Shown here piece after piece: positions 18,311 to 26,543 of a stretch of DNA of 34,369 nucleotides. This DNA comes from Calditrichota bacterium. Lineage in GTDB: Bacteria; Electryoneota; AABM5-125-24; Hatepunaeales; Hatepunaeaceae. Position numbers and translations under genes: made by a program. The first letter of the stretch is position 1. Every line of letters begins with the position of its first letter. The stretch covers positions 1-34,369 of the forward strand of contig VGIO01000009.1 of NCBI GenBank assembly GCA_016867855.1, written 5' to 3'. The notes below the pieces were generated by a model that saw only the letters and a list, made by a program, of their open reading frames with translations, made no database searches and was not told the origin of the DNA.

Positions 18311-19072
18311 ATGTTCGACGAACATCTTAATTCCATTCTGGAAAACATCGACGCACGTCACGAGCGGTTACCTGGCGGCTGGGTGTTCAACTGCGACAAC
18401 CGGTTAGTGTTCGAAGCGCTGCCGGACGATTGCATCGACCTCATCATCACCGACCCGCCCTACAAGGACTACCAGTCCAACCGGCCGGTGAAGCACGAGA
18501 AGGTCAAGAAAATCCTGCAGTCCGACTTCGACCTGCCGTTCTTCGTCGAACAGTCGGCGCGGGTGTTGAAGCCGGGTGCGCATTTCTACTGCTGGTGCGA
18601 CCATCTGACCTTCCCGACGATTGTGGGGGAGATGCAGAGACAGAAGGGAAAATGGAAGATGGAAAATGGAACAAAAGAGCCTTGCCATTATTTGACTTAT
18701 AAGAATTGTCTGGTCTGGGTGAAGAACAATCACGGTTCGGGGGATTTGAAGGGCAACTACGCCCCGCAGCATGAGTTTGTGATTTTTGGGTGCAAGGGGG
18801 AGAGGGGGAGGCGGCTGAACGGCAAACGCCCATCCAACATCTTCGACGCCCGCAAGGTCTCCAACTACCGCCACAATCACGGCACGACCAAACCAGTGGA
18901 AATCTTGCAGAAGTTCATCGAAGTGTCGTCGGAAGAGGGCGAGGTGGTGCTGGATCCGTATGCGGGAAGTATGGGGGTGGGGGAGGCGGCGATTGAGATA
19001 AAGAGATACTTTTTACTTACTGAGATAGAGAAAGAACATTATAATAATAGCATTATCCGTTCCCATAAATAA
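18311..19072 (+). CDS. Solitary DNA methyltransferase, N6_N4_Mtase type with beta-class motif order
   Basis: Motif IV 'IITDPPYKDY' N-terminal; motif I 'VVLDPYAGSMGVGEAAIEIKRYFLLTEIE' C-terminal; 'NCLVWVKNNHGSGDLKGNYAPQHEFVIFGCKG'. Track start is a TTG at 18281. Confidence 0.9.
   Translation: MFDEHLNSILENIDARHERLPGGWVFNCDNRLVFEALPDDCIDLIITDPPYKDYQSNRPVKHEKVKKILQSDFDLPFFVEQSARVLKPGAHFYCWCDHLTFPTIVGEMQRQKGKWKMENGTKEPCHYLTYKNCLVWVKNNHGSGDLKGNYAPQHEFVIFGCKGERGRRLNGKRPSNIFDARKVSNYRHNHGTTKPVEILQKFIEVSSEEGEVVLDPYAGSMGVGEAAIEIKRYFLLTEIEKEHYNNSIIRSHK
18647..18674 (+). repeat. Period-7 array inside the methyltransferase CDS
   Basis: GGAAAAT|GGAAGAT|GGAAAAT|GGAACAA, encoding the linker 'KGKWKMENGTK'. 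Confidence 0.85.
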
Positions 19073-19078
19073 AATCTT

Positions 19079-19333
19079 ATGAAACCGATTCGAATATCGA
19101 ATCACGCCTTAGAGCAATGCCATGAACGAGGCGCAACCGAAGACGAAGTCAGAGTTGCCATTACTCAAGGCTCGCGCGAACCGGCAAAGAAAGGGCGTTG
19201 GCTGTGCCGTTTCAACTTCCCCTATGAAAGAGAGTGGAAAGGAGGGTTTTATGCAATGAAGCAAGTCGCGCCGGTCATCGTTGAAGAAGATACAGAAATA
19301 GTAGTCGTAACCGTTTACACCTATTTCTTTTAA
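19079..19333 (+). CDS. DUF4258-type putative toxin (pair 2)
   Basis: 'IRISNHALEQCHERGATEDEVRVAITQGSREPAKKGRWLCRFNFPYEREWKGGFYAMKQVAPVIVEEDTEIVVVTVYTYFF'. Confidence 0.85.
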   Translation: MKPIRISNHALEQCHERGATEDEVRVAITQGSREPAKKGRWLCRFNFPYEREWKGGFYAMKQVAPVIVEEDTEIVVVTVYTYFF

Positions 19334-19346
19334 AAGGAAAACCACA

Positions 19347-19568
19347 ATGCGAATCAGTTATGACAAAGAGGTTGACGCCCTCTACATCCGCTTGGTCGAG
19401 GGCGAGCATCAGTGCCGAACAGTCCGGCTCAACGAAGAAATTGCTCTGAACATCGGCGAGGGCGAGGTCTTAGTCGGCATCGAGGTGCTGGACGCCAAGG
19501 AGGTGCTGGGTGGAGGGATTCTGCCGGCGCTTATGGTAGAAAATGTGCCGCTGAAGATAGCGGGGTAG
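19347..19568 (+). CDS. DUF2283 putative antitoxin partner (pair 2)
   Basis: 'MRISYDKEVDALYIRLVEGEHQCRTVRLNEEIALNIGEGEVLVGIEVLDAKEVL'. Confidence 0.88.
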   Translation: MRISYDKEVDALYIRLVEGEHQCRTVRLNEEIALNIGEGEVLVGIEVLDAKEVLGGGILPALMVENVPLKIAG

Positions 19569-19596
19569 AAAATCATTTTGATAACAAAATAATAAG

Positions 19597-19632
19597 ATGG
19601 ACAATATGGACAAAGTGGATAAAATGGACAAA
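19597..19632 (+). repeat. Period-9 array at the 5' end of the four-helix-bundle gene
   Basis: ATGGACAAT|ATGGACAAA|GTGGATAAA|ATGGACAAA (MDNMDKVDKMDK). Confidence 0.9.
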
Positions 19633-20286
19633 GAACCTCTAATCCCCAAGCACGGCGGGTATCGGCATTTAAAGAGTTTTCAGTTGGCGCGGGTTGTGTA
19701 TGATGTGACGGTGCGGTTTTGCGGGCAGTTTATCGAAAGGAAGAGCCGGACGCACGACCAGATGGTGCAAGCCGCGCGGTCAGGCGTGCAGAATATCGCC
19801 GAGGGCAGCCAGGCGTCGGGGACATCGCGCAAGAGTGAACTGAAACTGACTAATGTGGCACGGGCAAGTATGGAAGAACTCAGGCTGGATTACGAGGATT
19901 TCTTAAGGCAGAGGGGGCTGGAGATTTGGGAGAGGGACGATGCGAGACGGCAGAGCCTCATCGACAGAAGACCTCAGACAGCGGATGATGTAGCAAAGTG
20001 GGTGAAACAGGTGAGCGGATGGAGTGGACGCAGTGGACATAATGGACGCAGTGGACCAAGTGGACAGGCACAACGGGTGTTAACCGCATCCACTGGGTCC
20101 ATTGCGTCCACTTTGCCCACTCCCTCAGTCGAAGAATGCGCTGCCAATGCCGCAATCGCCCTGATTAATGTAGCCTGCTTTTTATTGGACAGGCAGTTAG
20201 CCGCCCAATCCAAAACCTTCATCTCCGAAGGCGGTTTCACCGAGAGGCTTTATCAACAGAGAGTAAAAGCCAGAATACAAAACTGA
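19597..20286 (+). CDS. Four-helix-bundle (S23-like) suffix-domain protein
   Basis: 'YRHLKSFQLARVVYDVTVRFCGQFIERKSRTHDQMVQAARSGVQNIAEGSQASGTSRKSELKLTNVARASMEELRLDYEDFLR' plus a C-terminal helical segment 'EECAANAAIALINVACFLLDRQLAA'. Confidence 0.85.
   Translation: MDNMDKVDKMDKEPLIPKHGGYRHLKSFQLARVVYDVTVRFCGQFIERKSRTHDQMVQAARSGVQNIAEGSQASGTSRKSELKLTNVARASMEELRLDYEDFLRQRGLEIWERDDARRQSLIDRRPQTADDVAKWVKQVSGWSGRSGHNGRSGPSGQAQRVLTASTGSIASTLPTPSVEECAANAAIALINVACFLLDRQLAAQSKTFISEGGFTERLYQQRVKARIQN
20023..20121. repeat. Inverted pair of period-9 arrays inside the four-helix-bundle gene
   Basis: AGTGGACGC|AGTGGACAT|AATGGACGC|AGTGGACCA|AGTGGACAG (20023-20067), then the complementary strand sense GCATCCACT|GGGTCCATT|GCGTCCACT|TTGCCCACT (20086-20121). 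Confidence 0.92.
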
Positions 20287-20386
20287 ATACACAACACTTT
20301 TAACTTAAGATTGAACAATTAACACCGAATCACATAACCTTTGGCCCTCCACGCCCGGCGCAGGACCGGCGCCGGTCGCGCCGAAG

Positions 20387-23300
20387 GTGGACTTCCCCGC
20401 GCTCGACAACGCTGTCCTGAAACTATGGGACGAGCGCAACATCTTCCAGCGCACAATGACCGAGCGGGAGGGCTGCCCGGACTTTGTGGCTTACGACGGG
20501 CCTCCCGGCACCAACGGCAAGCCGCACATCGGGCATATGATGCAATCCGCGCTGAAAGACCTCTGGCCGCGCTTCAAGACGATGCAGGGCTATCGCGTGC
20601 TGCGCAAAGCCGGCTGGGACACCCACGGGCTGCCCGTCGAACTGACCGCCGAAAAGGAACTCGGCTTCAAATCCAAGCGCGACATCGAAGCCTACGGCGT
20701 CGAAAAGTATATCGAATACTGCCGCTCGACCGTCTATCGCTACAAAGACGCCTGGACCGAAGCCATCCGCCGCATCGGCCGCTTCCTCGACACCACCGAC
20801 TACTACGCCACCCTGACCAAAGACTACATCCAGACCGACTGGTATGTGCTGAAACAGGCCTGGGAGAAGGGGCTGCTGTATCAAGACCGCCGCATTATGC
20901 CCTACTGCGCCCGCTGCGGTACGAGCCTATCCCAGCATGAGACTGCACAAGGCTATAAAGATGTGAAGGATTGGTCGCTGTATGTGAAATTTCCTGTTTA
21001 TGGAATGTATCGCACCTACTTTGTGGCATGGACAACAACGCCTTGGACGCTGCTGAGTAATGTGGCAATTGCTGTTAATCCGGATTTAGTGTATGTAACC
21101 TTAGAGACTGAGCATGGCGAGCGATATATCATTGCTTTGGATAGAGTTGAAGCGCTTAGAAATATATTAGGCAACACTAGAGAATACATTCGTCACTATG
21201 GTAAAGATATGCGAGGTTGGCGCTACGAATCGTTATGGGAAGACTGGCAATATGAACCGTATGGTAAAGATGCTGTATTGAGGGCACATTATGAGGAGCG
21301 AATGGGGGAGATTGGTCGTAGTAGTTTTGTTTCGCATTATTCGGGTTCATCTGGATATCGCCCTCCATTCCAAGTTATTGTTGATAATTATGTCACAGCC
21401 AAAGATGGCTCGGGTATTGTTCATCTGGCACTATATGGTCAAGAAGACCTTAACCTTATCCGGGACAACATTCTACCGAGAGTGCAGAATGTTGACCTTG
21501 ATGGAAAAGTAGTGTCGATCAAGGACAACTCTGATAAAGAGCTTAATCCATTTGTCGGTAAATCATTTTATGAACGAGATGAGCGAGGTGATAAGAAACT
21601 CGATGTAGAAATCCTAAAAGACCTCAATTCCCGCAGCTTGCTTCTCGGCAAGGAGAAAATCACCCACTCTTACCCGCATTGCTATCGCTGCGACACACCG
21701 CTGATGTATTTTGCGATGAGCGGCTGGTTCATCCGCACCACTGCATTCAAAGAGCAGATGCTGCAAGCAAATAAAGATATCAACTGGTATCCTGCACACA
21801 TCAAAGACGGGCGATTCGGCAACTGGCTGGAGAACAATGTTGACTGGAATATCTCGCGCAACCGCTATTGGGGGTCGCCACTGCCGATTTGGCGTTGTGA
21901 TAAATGCGTTCAGGTTTTTGTTATTGAAAGTTTGGATGAGCTCGAGGAGTATTTAGGGGAACCTCTCCCAGATAATTTTGATCCACATAAACCTTACATT
22001 GATAATCTCAATTTAAAATGCCCAGGATTTGGCAAGAAATCAGATCAGAAATTATTAAAAACATTAATTGAAATAGGCACAGTAAAGTATGGTCAAACCT
22101 GTTCCGGCACTCTAAAACGCGTCCCGGAAGTCCTCGACTCCTGGTTCAACGCAGGCATTATGCCTTGGGGACAATGGGGCTATCCTGCCAAAGATGGTTC
22201 AAAGGAAATCTTTGAGAAGCAGTTCCCCGCTGACTTCATCTGCGAAGCCATCGACCAGACCAGAGGGTGGTTCTATACGATGTTGGCAACTTCAGTGATG
22301 TTGAAAAATCAGACATCATATAAAAACTGCATCTGCACCGAACTCATCAGCGATGTCGAAGGACGCAAGATGTCCAAATCGCGCGGCAATGTGGTTGACC
22401 CTATCGGGCTGTGCGATAAATACGGCGCCGACGCCGTGCGCTGGAACTTCTACTGCATCAATCCTTGGACCGCGAGGCGCTTCGACGAAGAGGAATTAGC
22501 CGAAGGCCTCCGCCAGGTCATCATCCCCTACTGGAACGCGTATTCGTTCTTCGTCACTTATGCGCGCGTAGATGGCTGGAAGCCAAATGATGCTGATGCT
22601 AATAGTGATGATGAAAAACCAAAAGCTCACAGCCTAAAGCCTAAAGCCGATAATAATGCTAAGGCTAATAATAACTTGTTAGATAAATGGATACTATCTA
22701 GGCTGGAATGGTTGAAGATGTCGGTTACTAATGCTCTCGAAGGCTACGATGCGGCTTTGGCAGCAGCCAATATCGGACAATTTATCGATGAACTAACCAA
22801 TTGGTATATCCGACGCTCAAGGCGGAGATTTTGGAAATCAGAAGACGACCGCGATAAAAAAGCCGCTTATCAGACGCTCTATACCGTTTTAATGACCACG
22901 AATCGCATTTTAGCGCCGTTTTTACCGTTTCTGAGCGAAGCGATATATCAAAATTTAGAAAAAGCATATTATATTAATAGTTTCGATTCGGTGCATCTGG
23001 CAAGTTGGCCTGTTTCTCATCCTGAATGGCGCGACGAGACGCTGGAGTCGGCTATGGCAGCGGTGCGCGAAGTGATTACTTTAGCGCGTTCGCTGCGGGC
23101 TGAAGGTGGCACGCGCGTCCGGCAGCCTCTGCCGGAAATGGTCGTCGCCGGGGTGATAAAGAGCCTGATGGAGCCTTACCAGGATGTAATCCTCGATGAA
23201 CTGAACATCAAACGTCTGCGCTTTGCCTATAGCGCTGAGGAATTATTCATCTGGCGCGCCAAAGGCGAATGGAAGGCGCTTGGACCGCGCTTCGGGGCTA

Positions 23301-23794
23301 AAGCCAAAGCAATGATTGAGACTATCGCCGCACTAGCTCCGAATGAAGTCAAACAACTTGCCGAAAGCGGGCAGGTCGTCATTAACGGCGAAGTTATTAG
23401 GCGCGATGAAGTAACGCTGACGCAGGAGGCTGCGCCCGGCTATTGGGTGCGCAGCGAAAATGGCGTCACCGTCGCCATCGAACATCGCGTCGACGACGCC
23501 CTGCTCAAAGAGGGCTTAGCGCGCGAATTTGTGCATCACATTCAGAACCTGCGGCGGGAAGCCGATTTGGAAGTCACCCAGCGCATCCGCATCGAATACT
23601 TCGATGCCACGCCTGAGGCGCTGGTAACCCGCGCATTCGCAAAACATAAAACTTACATCTGCGCTGAGACTTTAGCGCTTGACATTATTCAAACGAAAAG
23701 TTATACTAATCAATTTCAAGAAGTAAAGGTCGGAGAACATCCTGCCTATGTTAGAATTATCAAGGAAGAAACGAAGTCAACCGATGGGCCGTAA
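20387..23794 (+). CDS. ileS: Isoleucyl-tRNA synthetase (N-terminus uncertain)
   Basis: 'VAYDGPPGTNGKPHIGHMMQSALKDLWPRFKTMQGYRVLRKAGWDTHGLPVE', CP1 editing 'WTTTPWTLLSNVAIAV', 'LDSWFNAGIMPWGQWGYPA', 'EGRKMSKSRGNVVDP'. Confidence 0.95.
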   Translation: MDFPALDNAVLKLWDERNIFQRTMTEREGCPDFVAYDGPPGTNGKPHIGHMMQSALKDLWPRFKTMQGYRVLRKAGWDTHGLPVELTAEKELGFKSKRDIEAYGVEKYIEYCRSTVYRYKDAWTEAIRRIGRFLDTTDYYATLTKDYIQTDWYVLKQAWEKGLLYQDRRIMPYCARCGTSLSQHETAQGYKDVKDWSLYVKFPVYGMYRTYFVAWTTTPWTLLSNVAIAVNPDLVYVTLETEHGERYIIALDRVEALRNILGNTREYIRHYGKDMRGWRYESLWEDWQYEPYGKDAVLRAHYEERMGEIGRSSFVSHYSGSSGYRPPFQVIVDNYVTAKDGSGIVHLALYGQEDLNLIRDNILPRVQNVDLDGKVVSIKDNSDKELNPFVGKSFYERDERGDKKLDVEILKDLNSRSLLLGKEKITHSYPHCYRCDTPLMYFAMSGWFIRTTAFKEQMLQANKDINWYPAHIKDGRFGNWLENNVDWNISRNRYWGSPLPIWRCDKCVQVFVIESLDELEEYLGEPLPDNFDPHKPYIDNLNLKCPGFGKKSDQKLLKTLIEIGTVKYGQTCSGTLKRVPEVLDSWFNAGIMPWGQWGYPAKDGSKEIFEKQFPADFICEAIDQTRGWFYTMLATSVMLKNQTSYKNCICTELISDVEGRKMSKSRGNVVDPIGLCDKYGADAVRWNFYCINPWTARRFDEEELAEGLRQVIIPYWNAYSFFVTYARVDGWKPNDADANSDDEKPKAHSLKPKADNNAKANNNLLDKWILSRLEWLKMSVTNALEGYDAALAAANIGQFIDELTNWYIRRSRRRFWKSEDDRDKKAAYQTLYTVLMTTNRILAPFLPFLSEAIYQNLEKAYYINSFDSVHLASWPVSHPEWRDETLESAMAAVREVITLARSLRAEGGTRVRQPLPEMVVAGVIKSLMEPYQDVILDELNIKRLRFAYSAEELFIWRAKGEWKALGPRFGAKAKAMIETIAALAPNEVKQLAESGQVVINGEVIRRDEVTLTQEAAPGYWVRSENGVTVAIEHRVDDALLKEGLAREFVHHIQNLRREADLEVTQRIRIEYFDATPEALVTRAFAKHKTYICAETLALDIIQTKSYTNQFQEVKVGEHPAYVRIIKEETKSTDGP
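22586..22675 (+). repeat. Low-complexity insert in ileS containing a period-7 tract
   Basis: Encodes 'DADANSDDEKPKAHSLKPKADNNAKANNN'; contains AGCCTAA|AGCCTAA|AGCCGAT (22631-22651). Confidence 0.75.
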
Positions 23795-24218
23795 AACTGC
23801 CGTTCAACCGAGGGTCTCGCCGGAAGTGGATGTTGAACGTTTTTCGCCGTCCGACGCCGAGTATTTCCGCAATCTCATTATTGAACGAAGCAATAAAATC
23901 CTTCGCCAGTTGGGTTTGTTGACGGAGGCATCCTGCAATACCGTGCAGGAGTATTCCGGCGACAACTCTACTTATACACTGCATATGGCGGACCAAGGCA
24001 CGGACGCGCAGGAGCGTGAGAAAGCCTTTCTGCTGGCCTCGCGCGAAGGTCGGTATCTCAAATACCTGAACCGTGCGCTAGATATGATTAAAGAAGGCAT
24101 TTACGGCATCTGCACCGACTGCGGTCAGCCAATTCAGAAAAAGCGGCTCGAACTCGTTCCCACCGCCCGCTTATGCACTGCCTGCAAGATTAAGGAAGAG
24201 CAGCGACGCGCAACCTAA
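23784..24218 (+). CDS. DksA/TraR-type C4 zinc-finger protein
   Basis: 'RYLKYLNRALDMIKEGIYGICTDCGQPIQKKRLELVPTARLCTACKIKEEQ' (CxxC...CxxC). ATG 23784 preferred over the track start 23748, overlapping the end of ileS. Confidence 0.88.
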   Translation: MGRKTAVQPRVSPEVDVERFSPSDAEYFRNLIIERSNKILRQLGLLTEASCNTVQEYSGDNSTYTLHMADQGTDAQEREKAFLLASREGRYLKYLNRALDMIKEGIYGICTDCGQPIQKKRLELVPTARLCTACKIKEEQRRAT

Positions 24219-24868
24219 TGATTGTCCGACGGTTGCTCTATTTTTTGCTCGCCAGCGTGATTATCTTACTCGACCAGACGACCAAAATCCTGGCTGTCAA
24301 GGCGCTTGGCGATGGCAAAATCATTCGTCCTTTCGACAACGATTTTATCTGGCTGATACTGGTCTATAATTCCGGTTCAGCCTTTGGAATGAAACTGCTG
24401 CCGTCGATAGTTCTGGCGGTCATCGCCTTCATAGCCGCCGTAGGTTTGGGATATTATCTATGGCGCAAAACGGACATTCCGCTTCTATACGGCTTCCCTT
24501 TGGCGTTGATAATGGGCGGCGCCATCGGCAATCTTATCGACCGGGTGCGCATCGGCGAGGTTATTGATTATTTCAGCGTGGATATGCCGAACTTTATTAT
24601 GAACCGCTTCCCGGTCTTCAACATAGCCGACTCAGCGGTGTCGGTCGGTATAACGATAATAATGCTTTTATCATTGTTTCGCCCGATGCCGAAATCCGTA
24701 AAGGAACAAGCGTCTCTGACAAATACCAACGCCTCGCCGGAACTCATTGCGTCGGAAATAACTAATGCGACTGAACTCAGTCTCAACAGCGAGTCAAGTC
24801 AAGATGTCGAAATTGATTCGTCCAATTCCGCCGATTGTGGCGTTAATCACAGACTTCGGGCTGAATGA
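24218..24868 (+). CDS. lspA: Lipoprotein signal peptidase (signal peptidase II) with extended C-terminal tail
   Basis: 'LLDQTTKILAVKAL', 'VYNSGSAFGM', 'GGAIGNLIDRVRIGEVIDYFSVD', 'FPVFNIADSAVSVG'. Confidence 0.95.
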   Translation: MIVRRLLYFLLASVIILLDQTTKILAVKALGDGKIIRPFDNDFIWLILVYNSGSAFGMKLLPSIVLAVIAFIAAVGLGYYLWRKTDIPLLYGFPLALIMGGAIGNLIDRVRIGEVIDYFSVDMPNFIMNRFPVFNIADSAVSVGITIIMLLSLFRPMPKSVKEQASLTNTNASPELIASEITNATELSLNSESSQDVEIDSSNSADCGVNHRLRAE

Positions 24869-25589
24869 CGGTTATGTTGCCGAATTGAAACTTGCAATAT
24901 ATAAAGTGTGTCCTGAAGTTAAGATTATAGATATTTCGCATAATGTTACAGCCGGCGATATTCGCTCGGCGGCATATTTAGTTCAACGGGCGGTGAAAAC
25001 GCTGCCTGATAGAGCGGTTATCATTGGGATAGTTGACCCCGGCGTGGGAAGCGCAAGACAGGCGGTGATAATAAAAACCCAAGCGAAGATTTTAGTAGGT
25101 CCTGATAATGGGCTTTTTACGCGTGGTATAGATTGGATTATGGATTGTCAAGTGCGTATCATAAGCGCGAAGGATGCGGAAGAAGATGTTATTTCGACGA
25201 CTTTTCACGGGCGGGATTTATTCGGTCCGGTTGCCGGACGGTTAGCAAGCGGTGTGAAATTTGAAGAAGTGGGTATTCCCGGGCAGTTAAAAGCGACCTT
25301 TCCGCTACGCTCGCCAGTGTCGTTCAAAGGACTCTGGTTCGGCGAAGTCGTCTATATAGACCGGTTTGGCAACATCATTACCGATATACCGGGGAATTTA
25401 AGCGGCGATATTTTAATCGACCGTTACCATCGAATTCATAAGGGTGAAAATTACCAAGCCATTGAACCGAACCGGCTGATATGGCTGACGAGCAGCGACG
25501 GTAATATAGAGATCGCAGCCAAAGGTCGACGCGCCGACCGTATTTTAAGCCTTCAAGTCGGCGCGAGGATTTATTTTCAGGAAATCTGA
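24804..25589 (+). CDS. SAM hydroxide adenosyltransferase / DUF62 family
   Basis: 'IVALITDFGLNDGYVAELKLAIYKVCPEVKIIDISHNVTAGDIRSAAYLV...IVDPGVGSAR...LVGPDNGLF...TFHGRDLFGPVAGRLASG'. Internal Met 24804 is a likelier start than the track 24765. Confidence 0.93.
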   Translation: MSKLIRPIPPIVALITDFGLNDGYVAELKLAIYKVCPEVKIIDISHNVTAGDIRSAAYLVQRAVKTLPDRAVIIGIVDPGVGSARQAVIIKTQAKILVGPDNGLFTRGIDWIMDCQVRIISAKDAEEDVISTTFHGRDLFGPVAGRLASGVKFEEVGIPGQLKATFPLRSPVSFKGLWFGEVVYIDRFGNIITDIPGNLSGDILIDRYHRIHKGENYQAIEPNRLIWLTSSDGNIEIAAKGRRADRILSLQVGARIYFQEI

Positions 25590-25648
25590 ATCCTGATTTT
25601 GAACCAGTAAAATATGCGCTGTGAACGGCGCTATAAATCGAGATTTCG

Positions 25649-26491
25649 ATGAAGTTCACATTCTGGGGCACGCGCGGCTCAATACCAGCGCCAGGTCCGC
25701 ATACAGTAGCCGTCGGCGGCAATACCACCTGCTTGGAAATCGATACCGAAGGCGCGACGCGCATCATCGTCGATGCCGGAACCGGCATCCGAGCGCTCGG
25801 TCTAAAATTGCTCAAAGAAACTAATCCCGAACCCATTACCCTCCTGTTGACGCACTCACATTGGGACCATCTCGCAGGTTTCACATTTTTCGCCCCTGCC
25901 TACAGTTCCAAATTCAAATTAGATGTCTATGGCAATCATATGGCACAGGAAGTTCTGCAGCGCGACATTTTCGAGCGCCATGACAACCGCTACTTTCCGG
26001 TCAATATGGACGACTTCCGGGCCTATATAAAATTTTTCGACGAAATGCCGAATGTGATGAGAATCGGCAAAATCCGCATCCGGCAAATCAACCTTAATCA
26101 TCCCGGCAACGGCTTCGGCTACCGCTTCGACAAGAACAACCATTCTATGGCTTTTATAACCGACAATGAAATCGGATTGGAATATAAAGGCGGCAACACT
26201 ACCGTCGAACTAATCGAATTCTGCCGCGGCTGCAATATTCTGATTCACGATGCGCAGTTTTTACCGGAAGAGATTGCCACTCACCGCGGCTGGGGACATT
26301 CGACCTACACTGAAATCGCCGACATCGCCGCCGGCGCCGGCGTCAAACATATCATCCTCACCCATCACGACCCTGAGCGCGACGACCAGAGTTGCTGGGA
26401 TTTACTGCAAGCCGCGCGCGAATATCTAAGCCGCCGCGATTTAGATATCGGTTGCGATTTAGCCATCGAGGGTCAGAGTTATACATTTTAA
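25649..26491 (+). CDS. MBL-fold metallo-hydrolase
   Basis: 'MKFTFWGTRGSIPAPGPHTVAVGGNTTCLEI', 'LLLTHSHWDHLAGF', 'GWGHSTYTEIADIAAGAGVKHIILTHHDPERDD'. Confidence 0.92.
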   Translation: MKFTFWGTRGSIPAPGPHTVAVGGNTTCLEIDTEGATRIIVDAGTGIRALGLKLLKETNPEPITLLLTHSHWDHLAGFTFFAPAYSSKFKLDVYGNHMAQEVLQRDIFERHDNRYFPVNMDDFRAYIKFFDEMPNVMRIGKIRIRQINLNHPGNGFGYRFDKNNHSMAFITDNEIGLEYKGGNTTVELIEFCRGCNILIHDAQFLPEEIATHRGWGHSTYTEIADIAAGAGVKHIILTHHDPERDDQSCWDLLQAAREYLSRRDLDIGCDLAIEGQSYTF

Positions 26492-26543
26492 TTATTCTAA
26501 CTATCTTTTTAATAGATATTTAAATATCAATACGCTGAAGAGG

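Noticed and set aside
18404-18880. 158-aa and 109-aa minus-strand ORFs opposite the methyltransferase
   Set aside because: Antisense shadows; the plus strand carries catalytic motifs TDPPY and DPYAGS.
20423-20884. 153-aa minus-strand ORF within ileS
   Set aside because: Antisense ORF from high GC3; no recognisable domain.
20341-20940. 199-aa ORF overlapping the start of ileS (Arg/His/Pro-rich)
   Set aside because: Out-of-frame ORF in GC-rich ileS; composition is typical of spurious frames.
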